Both the position numbers and the translations under genes were made by a program. Positions 38,619 through 47,374 of a stretch of 64,000 bases of DNA are shown here, one piece after another. The notes under the pieces were generated by a model. That model made no database searches, was not told the DNA's origin, and saw nothing but the letters and a program-made list of their open reading frames with translations. Position 1 is the first letter of the stretch. Each line of letters begins with the position of its first letter. The stretch lies in assembly GCF_013408535.1 (NCBI RefSeq), contig NZ_JACBZA010000001.1, positions 4,114,850 to 4,178,849 on the forward strand, in the 5' to 3' direction. Origin of the DNA: Actinopolymorpha cephalotaxi (GTDB lineage: Bacteria; Actinomycetota; Actinomycetes; Propionibacteriales; Actinopolymorphaceae).

Positions 38619-40588
38619 GCACGCAGGTGAAGCCGGCCAGCCCACCCAAACGCGGGATGGGGCCGGACCGTCGCCACGGCCCGATGATGGGCGGCGGGAT
38701 GTCCACCGAGAAGGCGATGAACTTCCGCGGCTCCAGCAAGCGGCTGATCGCCATGATGCGACCAGAGCGTCCGGTGGTCCTCGGCGTCCTCGTGCTCGGC
38801 GCGATCAGCGTCGGGCTGTCGGTGCTCGGGCCGAAGATCCTCGGCCACGCCACCAACCTGATCTTCGCCGGGGTGGTCGGACGCCAGCTTCCGGCCGGGA
38901 TCACCAAGGAACAGGCGATCGAGGGCCTGCGCGCACGCGGGCAGGGCGACGTCGCCGACCTGCTCCGCACGGTCGACGTCGTACCCGGACAGGGCATCGA
39001 CTTCAACGCGGTGGGCATGGTCCTGATGGCCGCGCTGGGGATCTTCGTGGTGGCGTCGCTGTTCGCCCTTGTCCAGGGCAGGTTGACAGCGGTCGTGGTG
39101 CAGAAGCTGGCGTTCCGGCTGCGTGAGCAGGCCGAGACCAAGCTCTCCCGGCTGCCGCTCGGCTACTTCGACCGGCAGCCGCGCGGTGAGGTCCTGTCGC
39201 GTACGACGAACGACATCGACAACATCGCCCAGACGCTGCAACAGGCGCTCAGCCAGATCGTCACCTCCGTCCTCACCATCATCGGCGTGCTGGCGATGAT
39301 GATCTGGATCTCACCGCTCCTCGCGGTCATCGCGCTGGTCACCGTGCCCGTGTCGGTGCTCGTCGTCGCGGTGATCGGCAAGCGCGCCCAGCCGCAGTTC
39401 ATCAAGCAGTGGGCGACCACGGGAACGCTGAACGCCCACATCGAGGAGATGTACACCGGGCACGCGCTGGTGAAGGTGTTCGGGCGGCAGCGGGAGGCCG
39501 CGCAGACCTTCGCCGAGGAGAACGAGGCGCTGTTCACCTCCAGCTTCAAGGCGCAGTTCATCTCCGGCACGATCCAGCCGGCGATGATGTTCATCGGCAA
39601 CCTGAACTACGTGCTGGTCGCGGTGATCGGCGGGCTGCGGGTCGCCTCCGGGACGCTGTCGCTGGGCGACGTGCAGGCGTTCATCCAGTACTCCCGGCAG
39701 TTCAGCCAGCCGATCACCCAGGTCGCCTCGATGGCCAACCTGCTGCAGTCCGGCGTCGCCTCGGCCGAGCGCGTCTTCGACCTGCTCGACGCCGAGGAGC
39801 AGCAGGCCGACCCGTCGCCTTCGCGGCGGCCTGCGCAGGTGACCGGCAAGGTCGCCTTCGAGCACGTGTCGTTCCGGTACGACCCGGACAAGCCGCTGAT
39901 CGAGGACCTCTCCCTGGTGGTCGAACCCGGCCACACGGTGGCCATCGTCGGCCCGACCGGCGCCGGCAAGACGACGCTCGTCAACCTGCTCATGCGGTTC
40001 TACGAGGTGACCGGCGGGCGGATCACCCTCGACGGGGTGGACGTCACCGAGATGTCGCGGGACGACCTGCGCGCACGGATCGGCATGGTCCTGCAGGACA
40101 CCTGGCTGTTCGGCGGGACGATCGCTGACAACATCGCCTACGGTGCCGGAGACGTGCCGCGGGAGCAGGTGGTGGCGGCCGCGCAGGCCACCCACGCCGA
40201 CCGGTTCATCCGGACCCTGCCGGACGGGTACGACACGGTGATGGACGAGGAGGGCGGGAACGTCAGCGCCGGCGAGAAGCAGCTGATCACCATCGCCCGC
40301 GCGTTCCTCACCGAGCCGTCGATCCTGGTGCTGGACGAGGCCACCTCGTCGGTGGACACCCGGACCGAGGTGCTCATCCAGCACGCGATGACGTCGCTGC
40401 GGGCCGGGCGTACCAGCTTCGTCATCGCCCACCGGTTGTCCACCATCCGCGACGCCGACGTGATCCTGGTGATGGAGAACGGCCGGATCGTCGAGCAGGG
40501 CAACCACGAGAAGCTGCTGGCCGCCGACGGTGCGTACGCCCGGCTGTACGCCGCGCAGTTCGCCCAGGCGGTGGTCGAGGTCGACTGA
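38615..40588 (+). CDS. ABC exporter half, canonical ATPase site
   Basis: 657-aa partner of the preceding exporter half. A Met/Gly/Pro-rich N-terminal extension of about 45 residues precedes six membrane helices (about 50-390). The ATPase has Walker A GPTGAGKTT (about 446), an altered signature NVSAGEKQL (Ala-Gly-Glu-Lys in place of SGGQ, about 551) and Walker B ILVLDEATSSVD with the catalytic Glu (about 571). The asymmetry, altered signature here and missing Glu in the partner, is that of TM288/BmrD-type heterodimers with one active site. The stop codon region is duplicated 16 bp downstream, followed by a strong terminator. Confidence 0.93.
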   Translation: MSTQVKPASPPKRGMGPDRRHGPMMGGGMSTEKAMNFRGSSKRLIAMMRPERPVVLGVLVLGAISVGLSVLGPKILGHATNLIFAGVVGRQLPAGITKEQAIEGLRARGQGDVADLLRTVDVVPGQGIDFNAVGMVLMAALGIFVVASLFALVQGRLTAVVVQKLAFRLREQAETKLSRLPLGYFDRQPRGEVLSRTTNDIDNIAQTLQQALSQIVTSVLTIIGVLAMMIWISPLLAVIALVTVPVSVLVVAVIGKRAQPQFIKQWATTGTLNAHIEEMYTGHALVKVFGRQREAAQTFAEENEALFTSSFKAQFISGTIQPAMMFIGNLNYVLVAVIGGLRVASGTLSLGDVQAFIQYSRQFSQPITQVASMANLLQSGVASAERVFDLLDAEEQQADPSPSRRPAQVTGKVAFEHVSFRYDPDKPLIEDLSLVVEPGHTVAIVGPTGAGKTTLVNLLMRFYEVTGGRITLDGVDVTEMSRDDLRARIGMVLQDTWLFGGTIADNIAYGAGDVPREQVVAAAQATHADRFIRTLPDGYDTVMDEEGGNVSAGEKQLITIARAFLTEPSILVLDEATSSVDTRTEVLIQHAMTSLRAGRTSFVIAHRLSTIRDADVILVMENGRIVEQGNHEKLLAADGAYARLYAAQFAQAVVEVD

Positions 40589-40611
40589 TCCGAACGTCGA
40601 CTGATCCAAAC
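40580..40611 (+). repeat. 16-bp duplication containing a stop codon
   Basis: gtcgactgatccgaac (40580-40595) and gtcgactgatccaaac (40596-40611) are adjacent. The TGA stop of the exporter gene (40586-40588) is repeated at 40602-40604. Confidence 0.75.
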
Positions 40612-40622
40612 AGTGTGAGCAG

Positions 40623-40653
40623 GGGCGGCCGGACCGGAATGGTCCGGCCGCCC
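40623..40653. terminator. Bidirectional terminator, 13-bp stem
   Basis: gggcggccggacc (40623-40635), loop ggaat, ggtccggccgccc (40641-40653), then ttgttgt on the plus strand. It separates the convergent exporter and ankyrin genes and should terminate both. Confidence 0.88.
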
Positions 40654-40671
40654 TTGTTGTACGAGGATCTG

Positions 40672-42201
40672 TCAGGCGAGGCCGCGCAGGTACGCCGCGG
40701 TCTCCTCCTGGCCGCCGTGCTCGGCCCAGCCGAGCGGCGTTCCGCCGAAGGAAGCGTCGCGGAGGTGGGGATCCGCGCCCTGCTCCACCAGGAACCGTAC
40801 GAGCGGGAGGTGTCCTGCATTGGCTGCCTCGTGCAGCGCGGTGCGCCGCAGGTGTGGTCCGAGCATCCCGCCGCGTGCACCGGCGTTCACGTCGAACCCC
40901 TGCTCCAGCAGGAGCCTCATCGCCTCGACCCTGCCCGAGCGGGCCACCAGAACACCGGCGTCCGGGAACTTCTCCCGCACGTGCGCGGGCAAGCCGGGGT
41001 TGACGGCGGTCAGGCGTTCCACCTCGGCCCGGTCACCGGCCGCGCACGCGCCCACGAACTCCTGCACCGCGCTCACCCGGCCGCGATCGGCGCCGGCGTC
41101 GAGGAGCATCCGGGCGATCTCGCGTTCGCCGGCCAGCGTGGCCAGCTGCAACGCGGTGAGGTCGCCGTAGTTCGGGTGGTAGCCAGGGCCGTCGGCGGCG
41201 ACACCGTGGTCCAGCAGCAACCTGACCCGGGCGGCGAACCCGTGGTCGGCGGCCACCCGAAGCTGCTCCTCCACCATCGCCGTGGTCGACGGGTAGGTGT
41301 GGCTCAGCCGCCGGCGCCACGGACTGTCGAACTCCTTGCCCAGCCCGAACTCGAACAGCACCTCCAGGTGGTCGTTCTCAGGCGTGAACTGCCTGTTGTA
41401 CAAGGCCTGGTTGTCGTTCGGGTCCGCACCGGCCGCCAGCAGCGCCCGGGCCAGGGCGACCGCCCGCGGGTGCGGCGGCTGTCCCTGCTCGCCGCCGCCG
41501 AACGCTCCGGTGAGCGCGGTGAACGCCGACGTCATCCCCTGCCACAGCCGGCCGGCGTTCGGGTCGGCGCCGGCGGCCAGCAGCACCTCCGCCGCCTCGA
41601 CCGGTGAGCCCGCGTCGAGCCGGGCGTACGTCAGGTACATGAGCGGCGGCCAGCCGTACGGGCCGCCGCCCTGGTCGACCTGGGAGCGATCCCGCTCCAG
41701 CGCCTCCCGCAGCCCGGCCGCGTCGCCGGCGGCCGCCATCGTGTGCGGGGAGAACCTCGCGACCTCCGGGTGGGCCCGCAGGAGCTCCCGTGCCCGGGCC
41801 GGCCGGTGCGGGGTGTCGCGGGTGTAGTTGAGGCAGGCGAGGTCGAGGAAGCGGTCGGCCAGAGCAGGCAGGTCCCGGCCGTCCGGGAAGTCGGCGTCGG
41901 CCGTGTCAGCCATGTCACCGATGTCACCCGTGTCGTCCACCGGCCGCGGCCAGTACGAGTACTCCGCCACCACGTCGAGATGGGTCCGCAGCCGTTGCCA
42001 GCTGGGGAATCCGTAGCTGCGGGCGACCACGAGCTGTGCGTCGCTGAGGGTGCATCCGCCGGAGACGTCACGGCGGGGATCGAACTCCTGGAACACCGCC
42101 AGCGCCTCGGCGTCACCGGCCCGCGCACTGCGCTGCAGCGACCTGGCCTGGTTCCTGAGATGCTCGAGACTGGGGTTGTCGGGGAGCGGACGAGCAGGCA
42201 C
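40672..42201 (-). CDS. Ankyrin repeat protein
   Basis: 509-aa protein with an N-terminal region of about 95 residues (SLEHLRNQARSLQRSARAGD, ARSYGFPSWQRLRTHL) also seen in other bacterial ankyrin proteins. Ankyrin-type helical repeats follow to the C-terminus; clear units are AAEVLLAAGADPN, ALARALLAAGADPND, ARMLLDAGAD, MRLLLEQGFDVN and LVRFLVEQGADPH. No signal peptide or membrane segment is seen, so it is a cytoplasmic protein-interaction scaffold of unknown partner. GTG at 42201 has AAGGAGG upstream. It is convergent with the exporter operon. Confidence 0.88.
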   Translation of the reverse strand: MPARPLPDNPSLEHLRNQARSLQRSARAGDAEALAVFQEFDPRRDVSGGCTLSDAQLVVARSYGFPSWQRLRTHLDVVAEYSYWPRPVDDTGDIGDMADTADADFPDGRDLPALADRFLDLACLNYTRDTPHRPARARELLRAHPEVARFSPHTMAAAGDAAGLREALERDRSQVDQGGGPYGWPPLMYLTYARLDAGSPVEAAEVLLAAGADPNAGRLWQGMTSAFTALTGAFGGGEQGQPPHPRAVALARALLAAGADPNDNQALYNRQFTPENDHLEVLFEFGLGKEFDSPWRRRLSHTYPSTTAMVEEQLRVAADHGFAARVRLLLDHGVAADGPGYHPNYGDLTALQLATLAGEREIARMLLDAGADRGRVSAVQEFVGACAAGDRAEVERLTAVNPGLPAHVREKFPDAGVLVARSGRVEAMRLLLEQGFDVNAGARGGMLGPHLRRTALHEAANAGHLPLVRFLVEQGADPHLRDASFGGTPLGWAEHGGQEETAAYLRGLA

Positions 42202-42384
42202 GACGGCCTCCTTCTCTGAACGCCCGATGTCCGCATGATCAGGCCGAAAAGGAGGAACCTCGGCTGGGAGACCAACTCAGGTGGGCTGTGCCCTTCCCGC
42301 GGACCGGATGCGCCCCGACGCGCGACCACACCGTACACACGGGCGGCTCCACCGCGCCAGTCCCCCGAGCGAGACGACGAGACG

Positions 42385-43029
42385 ATGACCCCGACGAGCC
42401 CACCGACACCACCGACGACGACATCGACGCCGGCACCCGCGACGATCCCGGCGCTTTCGGTCACCACCTTCGGCCATGGCACCGCCAGCGCCGAGGCCAC
42501 GGTCGAGCTGCTGCGTGGCGCCGGGATCTCCATGGTGGTGGACGTCCGGACCGCGCCGGGCAGCCGCCGCAACCCGCAGTTCTCCCGGGCCGAGCTCGAA
42601 CGCCACCTGCCCGAGCTCGGGATCGGCTACCGCTGGGACCGCCGGCTCGGCGGCTTCCGCAAGGTGGCCGCCGACTCGCCGGACTCGGCCTGGCGAAACG
42701 ACGCGTTCCGTGGGTACGCCGGGCACATGCGCACGCCCGAGTTCCTGGCCGGCATCGACGACCTGCTCGCCGGCCTCCAGGACGCCCCCGCCGGCGACGA
42801 GGACAGCTTCGGGCCGACCGCGATCATGTGCAGCGAGAGCCTGTGGTGGCGGTGCCACCGGCGGATGATCGCCGACTTCCTCCACCTGGTGCGCGGCGTG
42901 CGGGTGCGGCACCTGTTCCCGGACGGGTCGGTGGCCCCGCACCAACTCGGTCCGGGCGTGCGGGTGCGTTCCGACGGGCTGCTCGTCTACGACGGCGGGC
43001 AGGCCAGCGTGTTCGACGACCCGGAGTAG
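42385..43029 (+). CDS. DUF488 family protein
   Basis: 214-aa DUF488 protein. After a Thr/Pro-rich leader of about 25 residues come the family motifs TFGHGTASAEATVELL (about 29), VVDVRTAPGSRRNPQFSR (about 52), DRRLGGFRK, and the conserved IMCSESLWWRCHRRMIADF (about 150), whose Cys and His are likely functional. The function of the family is not settled. ATG at 42385 has GAGACG close upstream; the longer frame lacks family similarity in its extra part. Confidence 0.87.
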   Translation: MTPTSPPTPPTTTSTPAPATIPALSVTTFGHGTASAEATVELLRGAGISMVVDVRTAPGSRRNPQFSRAELERHLPELGIGYRWDRRLGGFRKVAADSPDSAWRNDAFRGYAGHMRTPEFLAGIDDLLAGLQDAPAGDEDSFGPTAIMCSESLWWRCHRRMIADFLHLVRGVRVRHLFPDGSVAPHQLGPGVRVRSDGLLVYDGGQASVFDDPE

Positions 43030-43221
43030 GCCGAAAATCATCACCTGAGCCCGGTCCGGTTCGCGGCCTTCGTTCCCGATGCACCACCGGACTCGTGCGG
43101 ATCTGTCACGACGAAACGGCGTTCGGCGGGCTCCCGGTTTTTGTCATCGGTAACGTGTGATCGCGGCCGTTGAGCCCTTGTGTGCAACGGAAAAAGGCTC
43201 TCCGAGGACGTGCCGTGCGAC

Positions 43222-43235
43222 TAGCGTCACCAGTC
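43222..43235 (+). promoter_or_regulatory. Leaderless -10 element of murT
   Basis: TAGCGT (43222-43227) is followed by eight bases and the GTG at 43236, with no Shine-Dalgarno. The 190 bp upstream are less GC-rich than the surroundings, as expected for a promoter. Confidence 0.5.
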
Positions 43236-44483
43236 GTGAGCACACAGTTGCCAGTGCGGGCCAGGTTCGCGGCCAGGGTCACCCGTCGCGTGGCCGCCGT
43301 CTCCAGGGCCGCCGGACGCGGTGACGGATCGGTCATCGGCGGCCGCGTCGGCCTCGGCCTCGATCCCCGCCTCCTCCACCGGCTCGCGGCCGGCCGGCAG
43401 GTCGCGGTGGTGTCCGGCACCAACGGAAAGACCACCACCACCCGGCTCACCGCGGCGGCCATCGGCGTTCTCGGCCCGGTGGCCAGCAACCCGTTCGGCG
43501 CCAACCTGCCGAACGGCCACGTGTCCGCGCTGGCCCTGGCCCCGGACACGAAGTACGCCGTCCTGGAGGTGGACGAGCACTACCTCCCGCACGTGTGTGA
43601 CGCCGCCCGGCCCCAGGTGATGGCGATGCTCAACCTCACCCGGGACCAACTCGACCGGGCCATGGAAGTGGCGATGATCGCCAAGCTGTGGCGGGACACG
43701 GTGAGCGGGCGTCACCTGCATGTCGTGGCCAACGCCGACGACCCGATGGTGGTGTGGGCGGCGAACGCGGCCGAGGAGGTCAGCTGGGTGGCCGCCGGCC
43801 AACGCTGGCACGACGACTCCGCGGTCTGCCCGGAGTGCGGCAGCGCCATCGAACGCGTCCCGCACGCCGACGGGACGGCGACCCACTGGCGGTGCACCGG
43901 TTGCGCGCTGGCCCGGCCGCAGGCGCAATGGACGCTTGACGGCGAGGCCGTGATCGATCCGGACGGCAACCGCCACGATGTCAAGCTGCAGTTGCCCGGC
44001 CGGGTCAACCGGGCGAACGCGGCGATGGCGCTGGCGGTCGCGGCGCGGTTCGGCGTACGCCCGAACGACGCCCTGCCCAGGCTGGCGGAGGTCACCTCGG
44101 TCGCCGGGCGCTACGCGGTCGTGGAACGCGACGGCAAGGCCATCCGGCTGCTGCTGGCGAAGAACCCGGCCGGCTGGCTGGAGGCCTTCGACATGGCCGA
44201 GCAGGCGCCGACCCTGCTGTGCATCAACGCCCGCGACCCCGACGGCCTGGACACGTCCTGGTTGTTCGACGTGGACTTCGCGCCCCTGCGTGGGCGCCGG
44301 GTGCTGATCAGCGGCGACCGCGCGTACGACCTCGGAGTCCGGCTGGCCGTGAACGGCGTCGACTTCGTGCACGTCCGCTCCTTCACCGACGCGCTCGCGG
44401 CGATGCCGGACGGACGCACGGAGGTGATCGCGAACTACACCGCCTTCCAGCAGATCAGAGCGGAGCTGAATCGTGTCGACTGA
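43236..44483 (+). CDS. murT: Lipid II isoglutaminyl synthase subunit MurT
   Basis: 415-aa Mur-ligase-family subunit of the enzyme that amidates D-glutamate in lipid II to isoglutamine. The ATP-binding loop is VVSGTNGKTTTTR (about 58-70) and the Mur ligase central domain follows. A four-cysteine zinc ribbon (CPECG ... CTGC, about 202-227) is typical of MurT. The C-terminal DUF1727 domain holds RYAVVERDGK and LLLAKNPAGW. Its partner GatD overlaps it by 11 bp. GTG at 43236 is preferred to an upstream start at 43170 because of the leaderless promoter and family length. Confidence 0.93.
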   Translation: MSTQLPVRARFAARVTRRVAAVSRAAGRGDGSVIGGRVGLGLDPRLLHRLAAGRQVAVVSGTNGKTTTTRLTAAAIGVLGPVASNPFGANLPNGHVSALALAPDTKYAVLEVDEHYLPHVCDAARPQVMAMLNLTRDQLDRAMEVAMIAKLWRDTVSGRHLHVVANADDPMVVWAANAAEEVSWVAAGQRWHDDSAVCPECGSAIERVPHADGTATHWRCTGCALARPQAQWTLDGEAVIDPDGNRHDVKLQLPGRVNRANAAMALAVAARFGVRPNDALPRLAEVTSVAGRYAVVERDGKAIRLLLAKNPAGWLEAFDMAEQAPTLLCINARDPDGLDTSWLFDVDFAPLRGRRVLISGDRAYDLGVRLAVNGVDFVHVRSFTDALAAMPDGRTEVIANYTAFQQIRAELNRVD

Positions 44484-45213
44484 CAGTGAGCTGCGGATCG
44501 TGTGGGTGTACCCCGATCTGCTGTCGACGTACGGCGACCGGGGCAACCTGCTGATCCTCGCCCAGCGCGCCCGCCTGCGCGGGATTCCCGTGCGGACCGA
44601 GGAGATCCGTACCGACGAACCGATCCCGGCCGAGGCCGACATCTACCTGCTCGCGGGCGGGGAGGACGCACCGCAGACGCTGGCCGCCGAACGCATGCTC
44701 GACGACGGCGGTCTGCGGCGGGCGGTCGAGCACGGCGCGATCGTGTTCGCGGTGTGCGCGGGCTACCAACTGGTGGGTTCGGCGTTCGCGGCGCAGGGAC
44801 GGAAGTACGCCGGGCTGGACCTGTTCGACCTGACTTCGGACCGCGGGCCGAGCCGGGCGGTCGGCGAGCTCGCCGGCCCGGTCGACCCGGCCCTCGCCCT
44901 GCCGCTGCTCACCGGGTTCGAGAACCACGGCGGGCGTACCCACCTCGGTCCGGGGGTGCGGCCGCTGGCCACCGTCTCGGTCGGGGTCGGCAACGACGGC
45001 CACACCGAGGGCGCCTGGACGAAGGGCTTCATCGGGACGTACGCCCACGGGCCGGCGTTGTCCCGCAACCCCGCGCTCGCCGACCTGGTGCTGCGGTGGG
45101 CGACCGGGCGGGAGTCCCTCGAGCCGCTGGACGACACCTGGCACGACAAGCTCCGCGACGAACGCCTGGCCGCCCTCGCCGCACGAGGCAAGGACCTCCG
45201 CCACGCCGCCTGA
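44473..45213 (+). CDS. gatD: Lipid II glutaminase subunit GatD
   Basis: 246-aa class I glutamine amidotransferase-like subunit delivering ammonia to MurT. The nucleophile Cys is in VFAVCAGYQLVG (about 94-105) and the catalytic His in GTYAHGPALS (about 192). The N-terminus LRIVWVYPDLLSTYGDRGNL matches GatD proteins. GTG at 44473 overlaps murT by 11 bp, as for an obligate heterodimer. The pair is essential in several Gram-positive bacteria. Confidence 0.93.
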   Translation: MSTDSELRIVWVYPDLLSTYGDRGNLLILAQRARLRGIPVRTEEIRTDEPIPAEADIYLLAGGEDAPQTLAAERMLDDGGLRRAVEHGAIVFAVCAGYQLVGSAFAAQGRKYAGLDLFDLTSDRGPSRAVGELAGPVDPALALPLLTGFENHGGRTHLGPGVRPLATVSVGVGNDGHTEGAWTKGFIGTYAHGPALSRNPALADLVLRWATGRESLEPLDDTWHDKLRDERLAALAARGKDLRHAA

Positions 45214-45317
45214 CCGTGCCCCGGCTGCCTCCCCTGCTTGACAGCACCGGCCGGCCTGGGCGATAACAGCGGCACCTGGACCGGGTTCCCCGCGTCCGCA
45301 CACCGAGAGACACCGCG

Positions 45318-45587
45318 ATGAGCTGTCCGCCGGCGATGACCCCCGAGGATTCCGACACCCTGGCCAGGCTGGCGGCCGCCGTCCTGTGGGTGCTCGGCTC
45401 GCTCTATGCCTGGGCCCGGACCGGCTTCGCGCACGAGGACCCCTGGCTGCTGCTGAGGGTCCCTGTCACCGGAATCTGGTGGGGATTCGTCGTAGGTCTC
45501 GTCCTGGGGCTCTTCGCGGTGATGTTCGAAGCACGGTTGCTGACCGCGTACTGGTGGTGGAAGAACCGGCACGGAAACAGGAACTGA
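45318..45587 (+). CDS. Small two-helix membrane protein
   Basis: 89-aa protein with two predicted membrane segments (about 20-36 and 47-70; GIWWGFVVGLVLGLFAVMF) and a Trp-rich basic end (YWWWKNRHGNRN). No family is recognised. ATG at 45318 (alternatively 45336) has weak GAGAGAC upstream. It lies 104 bp after gatD on the same strand and converges on the phosphotransferase gene 4 bp away. Third-position GC remains high, which supports coding, but the gene is less certain than its neighbours. Confidence 0.6.
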   Translation: MSCPPAMTPEDSDTLARLAAAVLWVLGSLYAWARTGFAHEDPWLLLRVPVTGIWWGFVVGLVLGLFAVMFEARLLTAYWWWKNRHGNRN

Positions 45588-45591
45588 TCGG

Positions 45592-46569
45592 TCACAGCCC
45601 TCGCCGGCGCAGCCAGTGCAGGCACGCGAGGCCCTGCGCGCGCTGGAACGCCCGGACCGTGGGGATTCCCGGCGGCGGTGGCTGCAGGGACCTCGACACG
45701 AAGTAGCCCGCCAACCCCGCGATCACGGCGGTGACCGCGTCCTTGTCGGCGTCCCGGGCCAGCGGGTGGCCGGCCAGCAGTTCCTCGGGATCACCCGCAC
45801 CCTGCATGGCCATGCTCGGCAGCATCAGCACGAGGTCGACCCAGGCGGCGCCGACCAACGCGGCCGGCCAGTCGACGAAGTAGACCCGATCCTCGGTGAG
45901 GAGGAGGTTGTCCGCGCGGAGGTCTCCGTGCAGCAGGGTGTCGCCCTGCGCGGCCGCCTGCCAGCGGGTCTCCCACACCGCCAGGTCGGCGAGCCGCCCG
46001 GCGGCCCACGGGTCGACCTCGGCCAGCCGCGGATCCGGCCGGTCCAGCAGGCCGCGCCAGCCGGAGAAGTCCTCGTCCAGGACGTCGACCGGGGGTAGGT
46101 CCAGCTCGGGTGGCACCGGGGTCAACGCGGCGCCGAGGTCGGTCAGGGCAGCGAGTACGCGGTCGCGCTCGGCCGGTACCCACGGCAGCGTGGGCGGGAC
46201 ACCGGTCAGTGCCTCGAACACCAGCACCACCCAGTCACCGTCGTCGTGTGACCACAACAGCCTCGGGACGGGAGCCGACGCGGGAAGCCGGCCCGCGATC
46301 GTGGCCTCGCGGCGGTGCATGCTCGGCGAGATCGGGTTCGGTGCCGAGCTGACCGCCTTGGCGAACACCTGCGATCCGTCGGCGAGCCGGAGCACGGAGG
46401 CCAGTCCGGGCGAGAAGCCGCCCGCCTTGCTGGCCGCCGCGACGACCGGACTCCCAAGCCTGCTTTCGATCTCGGCACGCAGCCCGTCCGGAAGGTCCGG
46501 CCACAGCAGCCGGTTGCCGCCGCGTCCGTGCAACGTCTCGGCGTGCGGCCCGTCCTGCTCGGATGCCAT
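45592..46569 (-). CDS. Aminoglycoside phosphotransferase-like (APH) kinase
   Basis: 325-aa kinase-fold protein of the APH/choline kinase superfamily. The Brenner motif is LLHGDLRADNLLL (about 213-225) and the metal-binding motif VYFVDWPAAL (about 230). The substrate is unknown; many such genes in actinobacteria are not resistance genes. ATG at 46569 has CAGTAT at -12 to -7, so it may be leaderless. A perfect 14-bp palindrome lies 36-49 bp upstream. A decayed relative of this family occurs at 52.6-53.5 kb. Confidence 0.87.
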   Translation of the reverse strand: MASEQDGPHAETLHGRGGNRLLWPDLPDGLRAEIESRLGSPVVAAASKAGGFSPGLASVLRLADGSQVFAKAVSSAPNPISPSMHRREATIAGRLPASAPVPRLLWSHDDGDWVVLVFEALTGVPPTLPWVPAERDRVLAALTDLGAALTPVPPELDLPPVDVLDEDFSGWRGLLDRPDPRLAEVDPWAAGRLADLAVWETRWQAAAQGDTLLHGDLRADNLLLTEDRVYFVDWPAALVGAAWVDLVLMLPSMAMQGAGDPEELLAGHPLARDADKDAVTAVIAGLAGYFVSRSLQPPPPGIPTVRAFQRAQGLACLHWLRRRGL

Positions 46570-46604
46570 CCCCCGATACTGGCAGCGGCTGCGACCTCGG
46601 CGCG

Positions 46605-46618
46605 AGCGGTTAACCGCT
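46605..46618. promoter_or_regulatory. Perfect 14-bp palindrome, operator candidate
   Basis: AGCGGTTAACCGCT lies between the phosphotransferase start (46569) and the GntR stop (46664). The GGT-N2-ACC core resembles sites bound by FadR-type GntR regulators, one of which is encoded immediately upstream. It sits at about -36 to -49 relative to the phosphotransferase start codon. Confidence 0.5.
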
Positions 46619-46663
46619 GCGGGCCGGGTAGCCCAAAGCTCCCCCGGCGGGCCAGGACCGGCT

Positions 46664-47374
46664 CTACTCGGCGCGGCCGGCCCAGGTGCCGCGGACATGA
46701 CCGAGATGCCGGCGCATCAACTTCCGTACGGCCTCGGCGTCGCCGGCCTCCAGCAGGTCGAGCAGCGCGAGGTGTTCGCGGGCCGAGGTCTCCAGCACAC
46801 CGCGTTCGGCGAGGCGGCCCAGCCCGAACAGGCGGGTGCGTTCGCGGAGTTCGGCCACCGTGTCCACGAGGGCGGCGTTCCCGGCCAGCCGCAGCAGGTC
46901 GAGGTGGAACCTCCGGTCCGCCTCGACGTAGCCGATCAGGTCACCGGCCCGGGCGGCGTCCACGATCGCCTGGGCGAGCGGCCGGAGTTCGGCGTACGCT
47001 TGCGCCGGGACCTCGCCGGCGAGCCTCGTGACGGTCGGCACCTCGATCAGCCCGCGGAGTTCGGTGATGTCGTCCAGTTCGGCGTCGGACACCTCGGTGA
47101 CCCGGAACCCCTTGTTTCGTACGACTTCCACCAGCCCGGTGCGGGCAAGGTCGAGCATCGCCTCCCGCACCGGCGTCGCGGACACCCCGAACCGCGCGGC
47201 CAGCGCGGGCGCGGAGTAGACCACGCCCGGGCGCATCTGGCCGGACACCAGCGCCGCCCGAAGGGCGTCCGACACCTCGTCCCGCAGACTGCGGAATCCT
47301 CGCAGGGACGGGAGATCCGGCGCGTTCCCGTTCGCGGCGTTCCCGGCGACGTCCCCGGCGTTCCCGGCGTTCAC
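46664..47374 (-). CDS. GntR/FCD transcriptional regulator of hydroxyproline genes
   Basis: 236-aa FadR-subfamily regulator. After an Asn/Ala/Gly-rich start made of slippage repeats, the winged helix spans about 25-90 (LRDEVSDALRAALVSGQMRPG, then SAPALAARFGVSATPVREAML). The all-helical FCD effector domain follows (about 100-225; ELRGLIEVPTV, DRRFHLDLLRLAGN, EHLALLDLLEAGD) with the Asp/His residues that bind metal and ligand. GTG at 47374 overlaps the epimerase stop (GTGA), so it is the last gene of the hydroxyproline operon. It likely represses the operon and responds to a pathway intermediate. Confidence 0.9.
   Translation of the reverse strand: MNAGNAGDVAGNAANGNAPDLPSLRGFRSLRDEVSDALRAALVSGQMRPGVVYSAPALAARFGVSATPVREAMLDLARTGLVEVVRNKGFRVTEVSDAELDDITELRGLIEVPTVTRLAGEVPAQAYAELRPLAQAIVDAARAGDLIGYVEADRRFHLDLLRLAGNAALVDTVAELRERTRLFGLGRLAERGVLETSAREHLALLDLLEAGDAEAVRKLMRRHLGHVRGTWAGRAE

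Noticed and set aside
43170-43235. Longer N-terminus for MurT starting at 43170
   Set aside because: It would include the -10 element and promoter region in the coding sequence, and MurT proteins begin near the GTG at 43236.
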